This document shows positions 36,042-45,341 of a stretch of 64,000 nt of DNA, piece by piece. The notes beneath the pieces were generated by a model. That model had not been told where the DNA came from and ran no database searches. It was given only the letters and a program-made list of their open reading frames with translations. Source of the stretch: CBDDFQ01 sp965227035 (GTDB taxonomy: Bacteria; Pseudomonadota; Gammaproteobacteria; Burkholderiales; Burkholderiaceae_C). The translations under genes were made by a program, and so were the position numbers. Location: NCBI GenBank assembly GCA_965227035.1, contig OZ245724.1, positions 3,162,001 through 3,226,000 on the forward strand, written 5' to 3'. Position 1 is the first letter of the stretch. Every line of letters begins with the position of its first letter.

Positions 36042-39000
36042 TCAGTTGGCTCCGTCAGTTCCGTCTTGCCCGAAAGGACCGTTCGGCATCATCAGGGTGT
36101 CGCCCAGGGTGAAAAAGAAAGTCGCGCCCTCTCCCGGTGTCGATCTCGCCCACACACGGCCGTTATGCCGCCCCACTACCCGGCTCACTGTCGCGAGGCC
36201 CACCCCCGAGCCGGGAAACTCCGATGCGGAATGCAGGCGCTGGAAGATGTTGAACAGCTTGTCGGCATAGGCCATGTCGAATCCTGCACCGTTGTCCTTC
36301 ACGAAGAAAACCGCTTCTCCCGAATCGCTGGGCATTCGTCCAAAAGTGATCTCGCAGACTTCCTTCTGACCCGCGAATTTCCAGGCATTGCCCAGAAGAT
36401 TTTCCAGCGCGACACTTATCAATCGCCTGTCGCCGAGAACGTTCATGTCGGGGGCGACTTCGATCCTGCAAACGCGATCCGGATCCTTGCTTTGCAGGCG
36501 CTCGAGAATGTCCTGGCCGATCGAGGTCAGGCTCACCGGCTCATGACGCAACTGCATTCGGGAGAGTTGCGCGAGCGACAGCAAGTCTTCTATCAGTTGC
36601 CCCATGGTTGCAACGCCAGCCTGAATGCGCGAGAGATAGTGCTGGGTTTTCGCGCTGGCGCCGCCGCCCAGTTCGCGCATCAACAACCGGCTGAATCCAT
36701 CGACCGTGTTCAATGGCGATCGAAGGTCGTGCGACACGGTATACGAGAACGCCTCGAGCTCCTGGTTCGACAACCGCAACGCGGTCTCGATCGCTTTGAT
36801 CTCAGTCACATCCGCATCGATGCCCACCCAGAAATCAACCTTGCCGTCAGGCGCGAACACGGGCGTGGCGCGATAACTCATGGTGTGCCATTCGCCGGTC
36901 TTCGAGCGCAAACGACGCATGCCAACATACGGCGTGTTGGTGGTGATGGCTGTCTGCCAATTCGCGGTGATCGAGGCAATGTCATCGGGGTGAATAAAGC
37001 TCGACCAGTTAGATCCAATATCTCCGGGAGCCTGATCGCCGACCAATTCGTACCAGGCCCGGTTCACATAGTTCATGCGGCCTTGTGGATCTGCGGTCCA
37101 CACGACTTGAGGCGCCTGCTCTGCCAGTTCCCGGAACAGCGCCTCCTGCCTCAAAAGCTCCGCCGTTCTTTCTTCAACCTTCTTTTCGAGATCGGCGTTG
37201 AGCTCGCGAACCTGCTCCAGTAGAGCGGCGTTTTCCAGCTCGTTGAGCTTGCGGTCGGTGACGTCCTGCACAACGCCACTCCGCGACACCGGTTTGCCGT
37301 GACCGTCGAAATTGCAAACAACCACTTGATGCAGCCAGCGCACTTCTCCGCTGGGCTTGACGATGCGGTACTCGGCGTCGAATGTTCCGTTCGTCTCTCT
37401 GGCGCGTATTCGCGACTTGTTGAAGTGCTCCTTGTCAGCGGGATGCAGCAGCGGCATGAATGCGCCCAATGTGCCGTCGAAGTCATTCGGCTTCACACCG
37501 AATATGTCGTGGATCTCACCCGACCAGACCACCAGGTTGGTTGCCATGTCCACTTCGAAGTGTCCGATTCGCCCGATGCGGTGAGCGGCGGTCAGGCGGC
37601 GTTGCATGTCGCGCAGCTCGAACACGCTCTGTTTTTGCTGGCGTTCGAACTCCCGCAACTCGGTGATGTCCGCGAACACGATCAGTGCCGCAGGAACGCC
37701 ATCGGCAGTGCTCATCGGGCTGTAACTGCAGCGCATAGCGCAACCGTGCCGGACTCCTTCGTGCTTGACTTCGAGGTCGAGGTTCGAGCCGCGTTCTCCG
37801 CGCAACGCACGGCTCATCGGCAGGTCTTCGGGGCGGCACAACTGGTCTGTGTCGGGCACGTAAATGCCGAAGTGTTCCGCCCACTTAATGATCGGCACCG
37901 TCTCCTTGTCGACCGCGAACATTTTTCGGGCCGCGTCGTTCGAGAGTACGCATCTCCCGAACGCGTCGATCGCCATGAGGCCCTCTTGCATGCCGTTGAT
38001 CACCAGATCGAGCGTCGAGTAGGCGCGCACGCTCCTGACCAGCTCGTCCTGCAATTCGGTCTGACGCTTTTGCAGGGCATCGGCCATCTGATTGACGCTG
38101 CGTCCGATGCGGGAGAACTCTCCTAATCCTTCGATATGACCTATCCGATAGTCGAGTTCGCCTCGCTGGATTCGGCGAGTGCCTCGCATGAGCGCAAGGG
38201 CTGGCAGCACCAGGGTACGACCGCCCAGTTTCCACGCGGCAAACAAGCCGATGGCCGCCGCGATCAAAAGAAAAACAAGGTCTTGCAGCAGCAGCGATCG
38301 GCCTGCGCCCGCAATCAGATGTCGTGGGATTTCCTGCACGACCACGATGCCAGCATTCGCGCTGCCCATTGCCGGCGCGAATGCGTAGACCCGATCGACT
38401 CCGTCTGCGCCTTCGTGCTCGTCGACATCTGCGATGCCCTTCGCGACCATCTCCTTGATCCATGGGTCCGAGGTCACACGGCCCGGAGGTTGCGTAGCGT
38501 ATGTAGAGGTGGCAAGAACGGTTCCCGCCCGATCGAACACGGTGAGGGATGCGCCTGAAGGTATATCGGCTCGCTCGAGCGCATTGGCAAACTCGGGAAG
38601 CGTGAGAACTGCGTACGCGACTCCAGTCACTGCGCCTTGATCGTTGATGAAAGGAATCGCAAACGGGAGCAGCGAGACGTTGCTTTGCCGCCCGATGACG
38701 TGCTCGCCCACGACGAACTTCTTTCCGGCGACTGCCTCCTTGAAATAACGCCGATCTGCCAGGCTGATGTTGCCATCGCTATTTCGGGAGCTGCAGACTC
38801 TGGTGCCGTCCAACGATGCGATCCCCAAGGTCGCGTAAATCGGAAAGCGCTGTTGAAGCGAGTGCAGGAAGTCGGTGCAAGCTGCCAGCCGCGCCGGTGT
38901 GCGATTCGCCGGGGATGAATCGACCAGCAGCGACGAGAGATCGGACTTCGACGAAATGGCTTTGAGCAGTTGCTCCGCAGAGTCGGCCACCTGCTCCTGC

Positions 39001-39167
39001 CTGAGTGCCGACAGCGATGCGCTCAACTGAAGATTCGTGCGTGCCTGCTGCAGCGACATCCTCGCAACTTCGACACTTCTATAGAGCGACAGTCCGATCA
39101 AAGGCAAAACCGCTGCCGCGACCAGCAGGATCAGCTGGCCTCGCAAACGGAGTCGCGTCTTGAACAT
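36042..39167 (-). CDS. Membrane sensor histidine kinase (dCache-HAMP-3xPAS-HisKA-HATPase)
   Basis: 1041 aa. TM1 at about 10-30, a periplasmic double-Cache domain (about 35-285), TM2 at about 290-312, HAMP to about 370, PAS domains near 385-510, 535-655 and 675-790, the second followed by a coiled coil (LNADLEKKVEERTAEL). HisKA has YTVSHDLRSPL (His about 811); the ATPase has NLLGNAWKF, DNGAGFD and GSGVGLATV. The ATG overlaps the TGA of the response regulator gene, so the two are co-translated. Ligand of the Cache domain is unknown. Confidence 0.9.
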   Translation of the reverse strand: MFKTRLRLRGQLILLVAAAVLPLIGLSLYRSVEVARMSLQQARTNLQLSASLSALRQEQVADSAEQLLKAISSKSDLSSLLVDSSPANRTPARLAACTDFLHSLQQRFPIYATLGIASLDGTRVCSSRNSDGNISLADRRYFKEAVAGKKFVVGEHVIGRQSNVSLLPFAIPFINDQGAVTGVAYAVLTLPEFANALERADIPSGASLTVFDRAGTVLATSTYATQPPGRVTSDPWIKEMVAKGIADVDEHEGADGVDRVYAFAPAMGSANAGIVVVQEIPRHLIAGAGRSLLLQDLVFLLIAAAIGLFAAWKLGGRTLVLPALALMRGTRRIQRGELDYRIGHIEGLGEFSRIGRSVNQMADALQKRQTELQDELVRSVRAYSTLDLVINGMQEGLMAIDAFGRCVLSNDAARKMFAVDKETVPIIKWAEHFGIYVPDTDQLCRPEDLPMSRALRGERGSNLDLEVKHEGVRHGCAMRCSYSPMSTADGVPAALIVFADITELREFERQQKQSVFELRDMQRRLTAAHRIGRIGHFEVDMATNLVVWSGEIHDIFGVKPNDFDGTLGAFMPLLHPADKEHFNKSRIRARETNGTFDAEYRIVKPSGEVRWLHQVVVCNFDGHGKPVSRSGVVQDVTDRKLNELENAALLEQVRELNADLEKKVEERTAELLRQEALFRELAEQAPQVVWTADPQGRMNYVNRAWYELVGDQAPGDIGSNWSSFIHPDDIASITANWQTAITTNTPYVGMRRLRSKTGEWHTMSYRATPVFAPDGKVDFWVGIDADVTEIKAIETALRLSNQELEAFSYTVSHDLRSPLNTVDGFSRLLMRELGGGASAKTQHYLSRIQAGVATMGQLIEDLLSLAQLSRMQLRHEPVSLTSIGQDILERLQSKDPDRVCRIEVAPDMNVLGDRRLISVALENLLGNAWKFAGQKEVCEITFGRMPSDSGEAVFFVKDNGAGFDMAYADKLFNIFQRLHSASEFPGSGVGLATVSRVVGRHNGRVWARSTPGEGATFFFTLGDTLMMPNGPFGQDGTDGAN

Positions 39168-39607
39168 CAGCCGGCAGGAGGCGGTTGGTTGACCAGAAGC
39201 CAGTAGACCTGAAGCGATCGCAGTTTTTCGGTGAACTCGGCGAAGTCCACTGGCTTGCGCACGAAGCTGTTGGCGCCACCCTTGTAGGCCGCCACGATGT
39301 CGGCCTCTTCGCTCGAGGAAGTCAGCATGATGACCGGCGTGGCCACGGTTACGGGATTGGCCCGGATTCGCTGAAGCACATCCAGACCCGAGAGTTTCGG
39401 CAGTTTCAGATCGAGGAGAACCAGTACCGGCTGCTTGCGTGTATCTCGCCCCGCATATTTACCCTCGCCGTGCAGGTATTCGAGAGCTTCTGCACCGTCG
39501 CGAGCGACGACGATTTCGTTCGTCACGCCCTGTTCGCGCAGCGTCAATACAGTGAGTTCCAGATGATCTGGGTTGTCCTCGACGACAAGGATGGCCTGTT
39601 CACTCAT
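39167..39607 (-). CDS. Single-domain response regulator, Rcp1-like
   Basis: 146-aa receiver without output domain: acidic pair VEDNPDH, phospho-acceptor Asp66 in LLDLKLPKLSG, Thr/Ser at LTSSS, Lys in VRKPVDF. The inserted stretch LHGEGKYAGRDTRKQP is typical of Rcp1-type regulators that partner phytochrome-like kinases. GGGAG lies eight bases ahead of the ATG. First gene of RR-HK-HK; output must go through protein contacts or a phosphorelay. The promoter region holds 12-bp-periodic repeats. Confidence 0.92.
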   Translation of the reverse strand: MSEQAILVVEDNPDHLELTVLTLREQGVTNEIVVARDGAEALEYLHGEGKYAGRDTRKQPVLVLLDLKLPKLSGLDVLQRIRANPVTVATPVIMLTSSSEEADIVAAYKGGANSFVRKPVDFAEFTEKLRSLQVYWLLVNQPPPAG

Positions 39608-39628
39608 ACGCGCTTCTCCCTCACTGAT

Positions 39629-39685
39629 TGTTCGACTGGTTATTCCAATATTCGTGCGACTGCATGTTCGACTACTTGTTCGACT
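39629..39685 (-). repeat. 12-bp-periodic direct repeats upstream of the RR-HK-HK operon
   Basis: On the minus strand AGTCGAACA begins at 39685, 39673 and 39637, with AGTCGCACG at 39661 and a degenerate unit at 39649: an exact 12-base period across five units. The array ends 22 bases before the response-regulator ATG, so it lies in the promoter or 5' leader. A 12-bp period places units on nearly the same DNA face every turn. Confidence 0.75.
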
Positions 39686-39750
39686 CTGGATGCACTGTGT
39701 TTTATTTCAAGAGGATTGTGAAGAGGAGTTAGCCGAAAGCCGACGCATTT

Positions 39751-40704
39751 TCACCACTTCGGAATCGGCTCGTCCTTGAGTCGTGCCCGGAGTTCGGTGT
39801 AATCGGGAACAACCGATTTGACTGTCTCCCAGAAACGCGGGCTGTGATCCATGACTCGTAAATGGCTGAGTTCATGCACCACGACATAGTCAATTACGGG
39901 CATGGTGAAGTGGACCAGCCTCCAGTTGAGGCGAATAGATCCGTCGGCGCTTGCGCTGCCCCAGCGCGTGCCGGCGTTGCTCAAACTGAGCCTGGTCCAC
40001 TTGACCGACAGTTCCGGCGAGAAACGATCGAGTCGCTCGACGAAGATGCGTTTGGCCTGACGCATCAACCAGGCCTGAACCGAGTCGCGGATTTGATCTG
40101 GCGTCGCCGCCGTGGCGAGCGCCATATGAAGAAGCATGGGCGCGCCCGGCGAGGCATCCGTGGCCGGTTGCAGTACGGCACCGGTTCCCGAACGCGTCTG
40201 GCGGCTGTCGAGAACGATTTTTACCGGCTCGCCCAGAAAGTTGAAGATCGCGCCATCCTTCCAGACGATTCGCGACGACTCGAGCTTTTCGTGCCGCTCA
40301 CGCGTTTCGTCGAGTTTTCGCCTGATCCATTCCGATTTTTCGCGGATCGCCGATTCGACTTCGTACACCGGGGTCCACTTCGGAGCGCGTACCGAGAGGC
40401 CTTCCGCGCCGACGACGAAGCCGATGGTTCGGCGTTTGCGACGCACGAACTCGTAGGCAACCAAACAATCGTCAAGAACGATTTCCCGGCTCGCTCTCGG
40501 ATGGCGAAACGTCATGGGCTCGATCAACCGATCGAGCGGTTCGTGTGTTCCCCTACCGGGCGATACCAGCGGCTGCGAAGAAATCCGGTCGTTACTCGGA
40601 GTGGGGGATGTCGATAGACCGACACGAGAAATCGTGGGCACGATTTCGTCCGGTTCTTTGCTATCGAACAGGTCGAGCGCGAGTTGAAACAGCCTCTGCA
40701 TCAT
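39751..40704 (-). CDS. YgjP-like M48 family metallopeptidase
   Basis: Zinc-binding protein of the YgjP/DUF45 (WLM-like) group. HELSHLRVMDHSPRFW carries the HExxH-like zinc site and a third His; GTRWGS and RLNWRLV precede it as in the family. About 317 aa, with an N-terminal low-complexity extension (about 1-60) not common to all members. End of the corC-lnt-glyQ-glyS-gmhB-plsC run, where this gene is usual in Burkholderiales. Substrate unknown. Confidence 0.85.
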   Translation of the reverse strand: MMQRLFQLALDLFDSKEPDEIVPTISRVGLSTSPTPSNDRISSQPLVSPGRGTHEPLDRLIEPMTFRHPRASREIVLDDCLVAYEFVRRKRRTIGFVVGAEGLSVRAPKWTPVYEVESAIREKSEWIRRKLDETRERHEKLESSRIVWKDGAIFNFLGEPVKIVLDSRQTRSGTGAVLQPATDASPGAPMLLHMALATAATPDQIRDSVQAWLMRQAKRIFVERLDRFSPELSVKWTRLSLSNAGTRWGSASADGSIRLNWRLVHFTMPVIDYVVVHELSHLRVMDHSPRFWETVKSVVPDYTELRARLKDEPIPKW

Positions 40705-40761
40705 GTCAGTTTAGCCAGAGAAAGCAGAGTGAAGCCAGACAATCGTAAGTACTACGAAATT

Positions 40762-40786
40762 ACTGCCTGTAAAGATTCAAGGCAGT
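40762..40786 (-). terminator. Weak stem-loop between plsC-like gene and ygjP-like gene
   Basis: ACTGCCT and AGGCAGT (40762-40768, 40780-40786) form a 7-bp stem with an 11-base loop just after the acyltransferase stop on the minus strand. There is no long T run, so it may only attenuate or protect the mRNA. Confidence 0.35.
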
Positions 40787-40790
40787 CGCC

Positions 40791-41531
40791 TCACGGCTTC
40801 GGATAAGCCTCGGGATCGAGTCGATGCATTTCGTTTTCGATCCACGCCTGAACCTCCGCCATCAGCTCGTCCGGTTTGCGTCCTTCGCTGGGAATAGGTT
40901 TGCCGATAGACACATCGACGATGCCGGGCTTCTTGATAAACGCCTTACGTGGCCAGCATTTTGCAGATGTGACCGCCACTGGAATAACCGGTGCGCCGGT
41001 TTCGATGGCCAGACGTGTGCCGCCGCTCTTGTAAGTACCTACTTGACCGCGTGGAATGCGTGTGCCTTCGGGGAACATGATCACCCAGACACCGCGCGAC
41101 AAGAGGCGCTTGCCTTGCTCGACCACCTTCGAGAACGCGCGAGTCTTCTGGCTTCTGTCGATATGGATCATGTCCATGCGGCCCATGGCCCAGCCGAAAA
41201 ACGGCACTTGAAGCAATTCTTTCTTGAACACGTAAGCCAGCGGGTGTGGCATCAACGTCGGCATCAGGAAGGTTTCGAAAGTGGATTGATGTTTCACCAG
41301 CAGAATCGCAGCGCTTTTCTCGCCGGTCGGAAGGTTCTCCATGCCGGTCACCCGCACCTGGATGCCGATGATGACCCGCGCGCCGTCGACCGCCCATCCC
41401 AGCCAGCGCGCAGCCATCCAGAACATGCGATCGCCCCGTATCCAGATGGATGCAACGAGCATGACGATGGCCCAGGGAATAACGGTAACCAGCATCCACA
41501 ACGCGTGAATCAGTGAGCGGAGAAACAGCAT
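40791..41531 (-). CDS. Lysophospholipid (1-acylglycerol-3-phosphate) acyltransferase, PlsC-like
   Basis: Membrane acyltransferase for phospholipid synthesis. N-terminal hydrophobic helix (about 5-27); acceptor site VKHQSTFET, where the usual HX4D is HX4E; and FPEGTRIPRG, the glycerophosphate-binding motif, then GAPVIPVAVT. 246 aa. The His-Glu variant occurs in this betaproteobacterial subgroup as I recall it, so activity is still expected. Lies between gmhB and the ygjP-like gene in an envelope operon. Confidence 0.9.
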   Translation of the reverse strand: MLFLRSLIHALWMLVTVIPWAIVMLVASIWIRGDRMFWMAARWLGWAVDGARVIIGIQVRVTGMENLPTGEKSAAILLVKHQSTFETFLMPTLMPHPLAYVFKKELLQVPFFGWAMGRMDMIHIDRSQKTRAFSKVVEQGKRLLSRGVWVIMFPEGTRIPRGQVGTYKSGGTRLAIETGAPVIPVAVTSAKCWPRKAFIKKPGIVDVSIGKPIPSEGRKPDELMAEVQAWIENEMHRLDPEAYPKP

Positions 41532-41577
41532 TCGGATTGTTGAAAATTAAGGTGGAAGTAACCGTCGTGGTGCCGGT

Positions 41578-42156
41578 TCAATGCAACGGAGTCGGCGCGG
41601 CCGTCGACGTTTCGCGCGACAAAAGGAATTCGACGAACTCGCACAAATCGTTGTGCTTGCGGGTTGCAGCGGGAAACTCACCCGGCAGTTCACCGTAGCG
41701 ATATGCCGAGCCTTTGCCGGTCAGGATGAGATGCGGCTCGCAGCCGACGCTGGTTCCTGCCACCAGATCGCGAAGCGTGTCGCCGGCTACCGGAACCCCG
41801 TCAAGATCGACGCCGATGCGTTCCCGAATCTGCTCGAACAGGCCCGCCTTCGGCTTGCGGCACGCGCAGTTTTCGTCGGGGCTATGCGGGCAGAAAAACA
41901 CCGCGTCGATCCGACCTCCATGCGCGGCAAGCATCTTGTGCATCTTGGCGTGAATCGCATTCAGGGCAGCCATGTCGAAAAGACCGCGTCCCAGTCCGGA
42001 CTGATTCGATACGACCACCACGTGCCATCCGGAATGATTGAGTCTCGCGATTGCCTCCAGCGCGCCGGGTAGCGGAACCCACTCTTCCGGCGTCTTGATG
42101 AAGTCGTCGTTATCGGCGTTGATGGTGCCATCGCGATCGAGAATGACGAGCTTCAT
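41578..42156 (-). CDS. gmhB: D-glycero-beta-D-manno-heptose 1,7-bisphosphate 7-phosphatase
   Basis: HAD phosphatase for the ADP-heptose pathway of lipopolysaccharide core. Motif I ILDRDGTIN with both Asp, VVSNQSG motif II, a zinc loop CPHSPDENCACRKPK, and VAGDTLRDL for motif IV. 192 aa. 25 bp after glyS. The other heptose genes (gmhA, hldE) are not in the window. Confidence 0.94.
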   Translation of the reverse strand: MKLVILDRDGTINADNDDFIKTPEEWVPLPGALEAIARLNHSGWHVVVVSNQSGLGRGLFDMAALNAIHAKMHKMLAAHGGRIDAVFFCPHSPDENCACRKPKAGLFEQIRERIGVDLDGVPVAGDTLRDLVAGTSVGCEPHLILTGKGSAYRYGELPGEFPAATRKHNDLCEFVEFLLSRETSTAAPTPLH

Positions 42157-42181
42157 AGAGTGATCCGATCAGCTTGAGAAG

Positions 42182-44302
42182 TTAGCTAGCCAGGCGTGAC
42201 AAGTCGGCCACGCGATTCATGGATTCGTGTAGCGATGCCAGAAGGCCCAACCGGTTGGCGCGCAAGGCCGGGTCTTCCGCATTCACCATCACGTTTTCGA
42301 AGAAAGCATCGACCGGCGATTTCAATTCGGCGAGCGCCTGCAAGTTACCCGTGTAGTTGCCAGCCTCCAGCGCATCGTCTGCCTTCGACGACACCGATAG
42401 CAGCGACGAATGCAACGCTTTTTCCGCATCGTCGGTGAGCAGCGAAACGTTCACAGCTGGGCTCACGACACCGTCTGCCTTCTTCAGTATGTTGCTCACC
42501 CGCTTGTTGGCAGCAGCCAGCGCGGGCGCTTCGGGCAACAGCGCAAATGCCTTCACTGCAGCCAGTCGTTTCGCGATATCGCCCAGACGTCCGGGACGCT
42601 GCGACACGACCGCATCGACCTCTTGCGGGCTGTAACCTTGATCGCGCAGGCTGCCGCTCAGACGCTCGTAGATGAACGTGAGAAGCGCATCGATTGCGGG
42701 GGCGCGGTCTGCAGGCAGACGGTCGCCGAAAGCGGCGTACGCGTCGTTGGCCAGAGCCGAAATGTCGAGTGGCAAATTCTGCTCGGACAACATGCGAATC
42801 ACGCCGAGCGCGTGACGGCGCAATGCGAAAGGATCCTTGTCGCCAGTGGGCAGATTGCCGATGCCGAACATGCCCACGAGCGTTTCGAGTTTGTCCGCCA
42901 GCGCAACCGCAACGCCGACCTGACCACGCGGCAAGCCATCGCCGGCAAAGCGAGGTTTGTAGTGGTCTTCGATTGCATCGGCAATGTCGGTCGACAGGCC
43001 ATCGTTCAAGGCGTAGTAGCGGCCCATGATGCCTTGCAGCTCCGGAAACTCGCCCACCATGTCGGTCAACAAATCGGCCTTCGCCAGATGCGCCGCCTGA
43101 TCGGCCTGCTGTGCAAGCGTCGCTCCACCGAGCGCCTGTCCGATGCTGGATGCGATTGCGCGAACACGCTTGACTCGTTCGCCCTGCGTGCCGAGCTTGT
43201 TGTGATAGACCATCTTCTCGAGCTGGTCGGTTCGCGATTCGAGCGTCTTCTTGCGATCCTGATCGAAGAAAAATTTCGCATCGGCAAGACGCGGGCGAAC
43301 GACGCGTTCGTTGCCGCCGATCACCGCGCTCGCGTCGTCGGGGCTGATGTTGCTGACGACCAGAAACTTGTTCGTCAACTTACCGTCCGACTGCAGCAGC
43401 GGAAAGTATTTCTGATTGGCCTTCATCGTGAGGATCAGGCACTCCTGCGGTACATCGAGGAATTCCTTGTCGAACTCGCAAGTCAACACGTTCGGACGCT
43501 CCACCAGCGCAGTCACTTCATCGAGCAACGCATCGTCGTCGATCGGAGAAACGTCACCGCCGGATTTTTTGGCGGCAGCAGCGAGTTGCGATTCCATATC
43601 GGCACGGCGCGCAGCAAAGCTCGCGATCACTGCACCATCGCCGCGAAGCTTCGACTCGTATTCGTCCGCATTCGCGAGGACCACAGGATCGACCTTCGCT
43701 TCGAATCGATGGCCGTGCGTGTTGCGCTGCGACTTCAAGCCAAGCACCGAAATATCGACGACGTCGCTGCCATGCAAAGCCACGAGGCCGTGAGCAGGAC
43801 GAACGAACTTCACGTCGGTCCATCCATCGCTCAACTGATAGGTCATAACCTTGGGAATCGGCAGCTTCGAAAGCGCTTCTTCGAGAGCTTTTTGCAATCC
43901 GGCAGCGAGCATTGCGCCTGAAACGACGCTCTCGTAGAAAAGGGCTTCCGCTTTGCCTTCGCCCTGGCGAGTGAGAGTCGCCGCAGCTTCGGGACCCGCG
44001 CCCAGCGACGCGAGTTTCTTGATCAACGCAGGCGTCGGCTGACCCGAGGAATCGAGCCCCACCGCCACCGGCATCAGCTTTTGAGATACCGATTTGTCTA
44101 CTGCCTGAGAACTCACGTTCGTCACGTGTGCAGCGAGTCGACGCGGCGATGCGAAAGAGGTCAGCGCTGCGCCAGCATCGACCAGCCCCTGTGATTTCAG
44201 GTTTTCGAACAGAACGTTCGCGAAGACGTCGCCGAGTTTGCGCAGCGCCTTGGGCGGCAGCTCTTCGACAAACAGCTCGACGAGAAGATTTCTTGTGGTC
44301 AT
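42182..44302 (-). CDS. glyS: Glycyl-tRNA synthetase beta subunit
   Basis: Large subunit of the alpha2beta2 bacterial GlyRS, giving tRNA binding and proofreading-like HD domain. NLLVELFVEELPPKAL at the start, HRFEAK, FEFDKEFLD-like CEFDKEFLDVPQE, FFFDQDRK, and DPFALRRHALGVIR near 490-503. 706 aa, normal. Follows glyQ by 45 bp. Confidence 0.97.
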   Translation of the reverse strand: MTTRNLLVELFVEELPPKALRKLGDVFANVLFENLKSQGLVDAGAALTSFASPRRLAAHVTNVSSQAVDKSVSQKLMPVAVGLDSSGQPTPALIKKLASLGAGPEAAATLTRQGEGKAEALFYESVVSGAMLAAGLQKALEEALSKLPIPKVMTYQLSDGWTDVKFVRPAHGLVALHGSDVVDISVLGLKSQRNTHGHRFEAKVDPVVLANADEYESKLRGDGAVIASFAARRADMESQLAAAAKKSGGDVSPIDDDALLDEVTALVERPNVLTCEFDKEFLDVPQECLILTMKANQKYFPLLQSDGKLTNKFLVVSNISPDDASAVIGGNERVVRPRLADAKFFFDQDRKKTLESRTDQLEKMVYHNKLGTQGERVKRVRAIASSIGQALGGATLAQQADQAAHLAKADLLTDMVGEFPELQGIMGRYYALNDGLSTDIADAIEDHYKPRFAGDGLPRGQVGVAVALADKLETLVGMFGIGNLPTGDKDPFALRRHALGVIRMLSEQNLPLDISALANDAYAAFGDRLPADRAPAIDALLTFIYERLSGSLRDQGYSPQEVDAVVSQRPGRLGDIAKRLAAVKAFALLPEAPALAAANKRVSNILKKADGVVSPAVNVSLLTDDAEKALHSSLLSVSSKADDALEAGNYTGNLQALAELKSPVDAFFENVMVNAEDPALRANRLGLLASLHESMNRVADLSRLAS

Positions 44303-44347
44303 TTCAATATTCTTTTTCTGGCCGCGTTATGTGTTGTGCGTTGTCCG

Positions 44348-45253
44348 TTACGCTGCTTTTTTGGTCATCTGATCGACCCATTCGCGAGGGGCCATCGGGA
44401 AGCCGAGGCGTTCGCGACTTTCGTAATAGCTCTGCGCAACGCTACGAGCCAGATTCCGAATGCGGCCGATGTAGGCGGCACGTTCGGTCACCGAGATGGC
44501 GCCGCGTGCATCTAGCAGGTTGAAGCTGTGAGCCGCTTTGAGCACCTGCTCGTAGGCCGGAAGCGCCAGTTGCGATTCGACCAGATGCTTGGCCTGCTTT
44601 TCATAAGCGGTGAATGCGGTGAACAGGAACTCGGCATCGCTGTGCTCGAAGTTATAGGTCGATTGCTCGACTTCGTTCTGGTGGTACACATCGCCGTACG
44701 AAAGCGTGTCGGTCCACTTGAGGTCGTACACGTTATCGACGCCCTGCAGATACATTGCCAGGCGCTCGAGCCCGTAGGTGATTTCGCCGGTGATCGGCTT
44801 GCAATCGATGCCGCCGACTTGCTGGAAATAGGTGAACTGCGTTACTTCCATGCCGTTTAGCCAGACTTCCCAGCCCAGACCCCAAGCGCCGAGCGTCGGG
44901 TTTTCCCAATCGTCCTCGACGAATCGAATATCGTTTTTCTTGAGATCGAATCCAAGCGCTTCGAGCGAGCCGAGATACAGCTCGAGGATGTTCGCCGGAG
45001 CCGGCTTCAACACGACCTGGTATTGGTAGTAATGCTGCAGACGGTTGGGGTTGTTGCCATAGCGACCGTCTTTCGGGCGACGGCTGGGCTGCACGTAAGC
45101 CGCTTTCCATGGCTCCGGACCGAGGGCCCGAAGGAAGGTGGCGGTGTGGGATGTGCCGGCACCGACTTCCATGTCGTAGGGCTGCAAAAGCGCGCAGCCT
45201 TGGGCGTCCCAATAGGACTGCAACTTCAAAATGATCTGCTGGAATGTCAACAT
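44348..45253 (-). CDS. glyQ: Glycyl-tRNA synthetase alpha subunit
   Basis: Catalytic subunit of tetrameric GlyRS. TFQQIILKLQSYWDAQGCAL at the start, GAGTSHTATFLRALGPEPW, YVQPSRRPKDGRYG and YQYQVVLKP are the class II core. 301 aa, normal. Together with glyS it makes one enzyme. The 88-bp gap after lnt may contain a promoter of its own. Confidence 0.98.
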   Translation of the reverse strand: MLTFQQIILKLQSYWDAQGCALLQPYDMEVGAGTSHTATFLRALGPEPWKAAYVQPSRRPKDGRYGNNPNRLQHYYQYQVVLKPAPANILELYLGSLEALGFDLKKNDIRFVEDDWENPTLGAWGLGWEVWLNGMEVTQFTYFQQVGGIDCKPITGEITYGLERLAMYLQGVDNVYDLKWTDTLSYGDVYHQNEVEQSTYNFEHSDAEFLFTAFTAYEKQAKHLVESQLALPAYEQVLKAAHSFNLLDARGAISVTERAAYIGRIRNLARSVAQSYYESRERLGFPMAPREWVDQMTKKAA

Positions 45254-45341
45254 GACTTGTCGGGCCCTGTCCGGGCCACCTGACCTTTATTGAAAACAGC
45301 CCCCGCAAGAAAGGTTTGCGAATCGGGCGGAACCGTTGATT

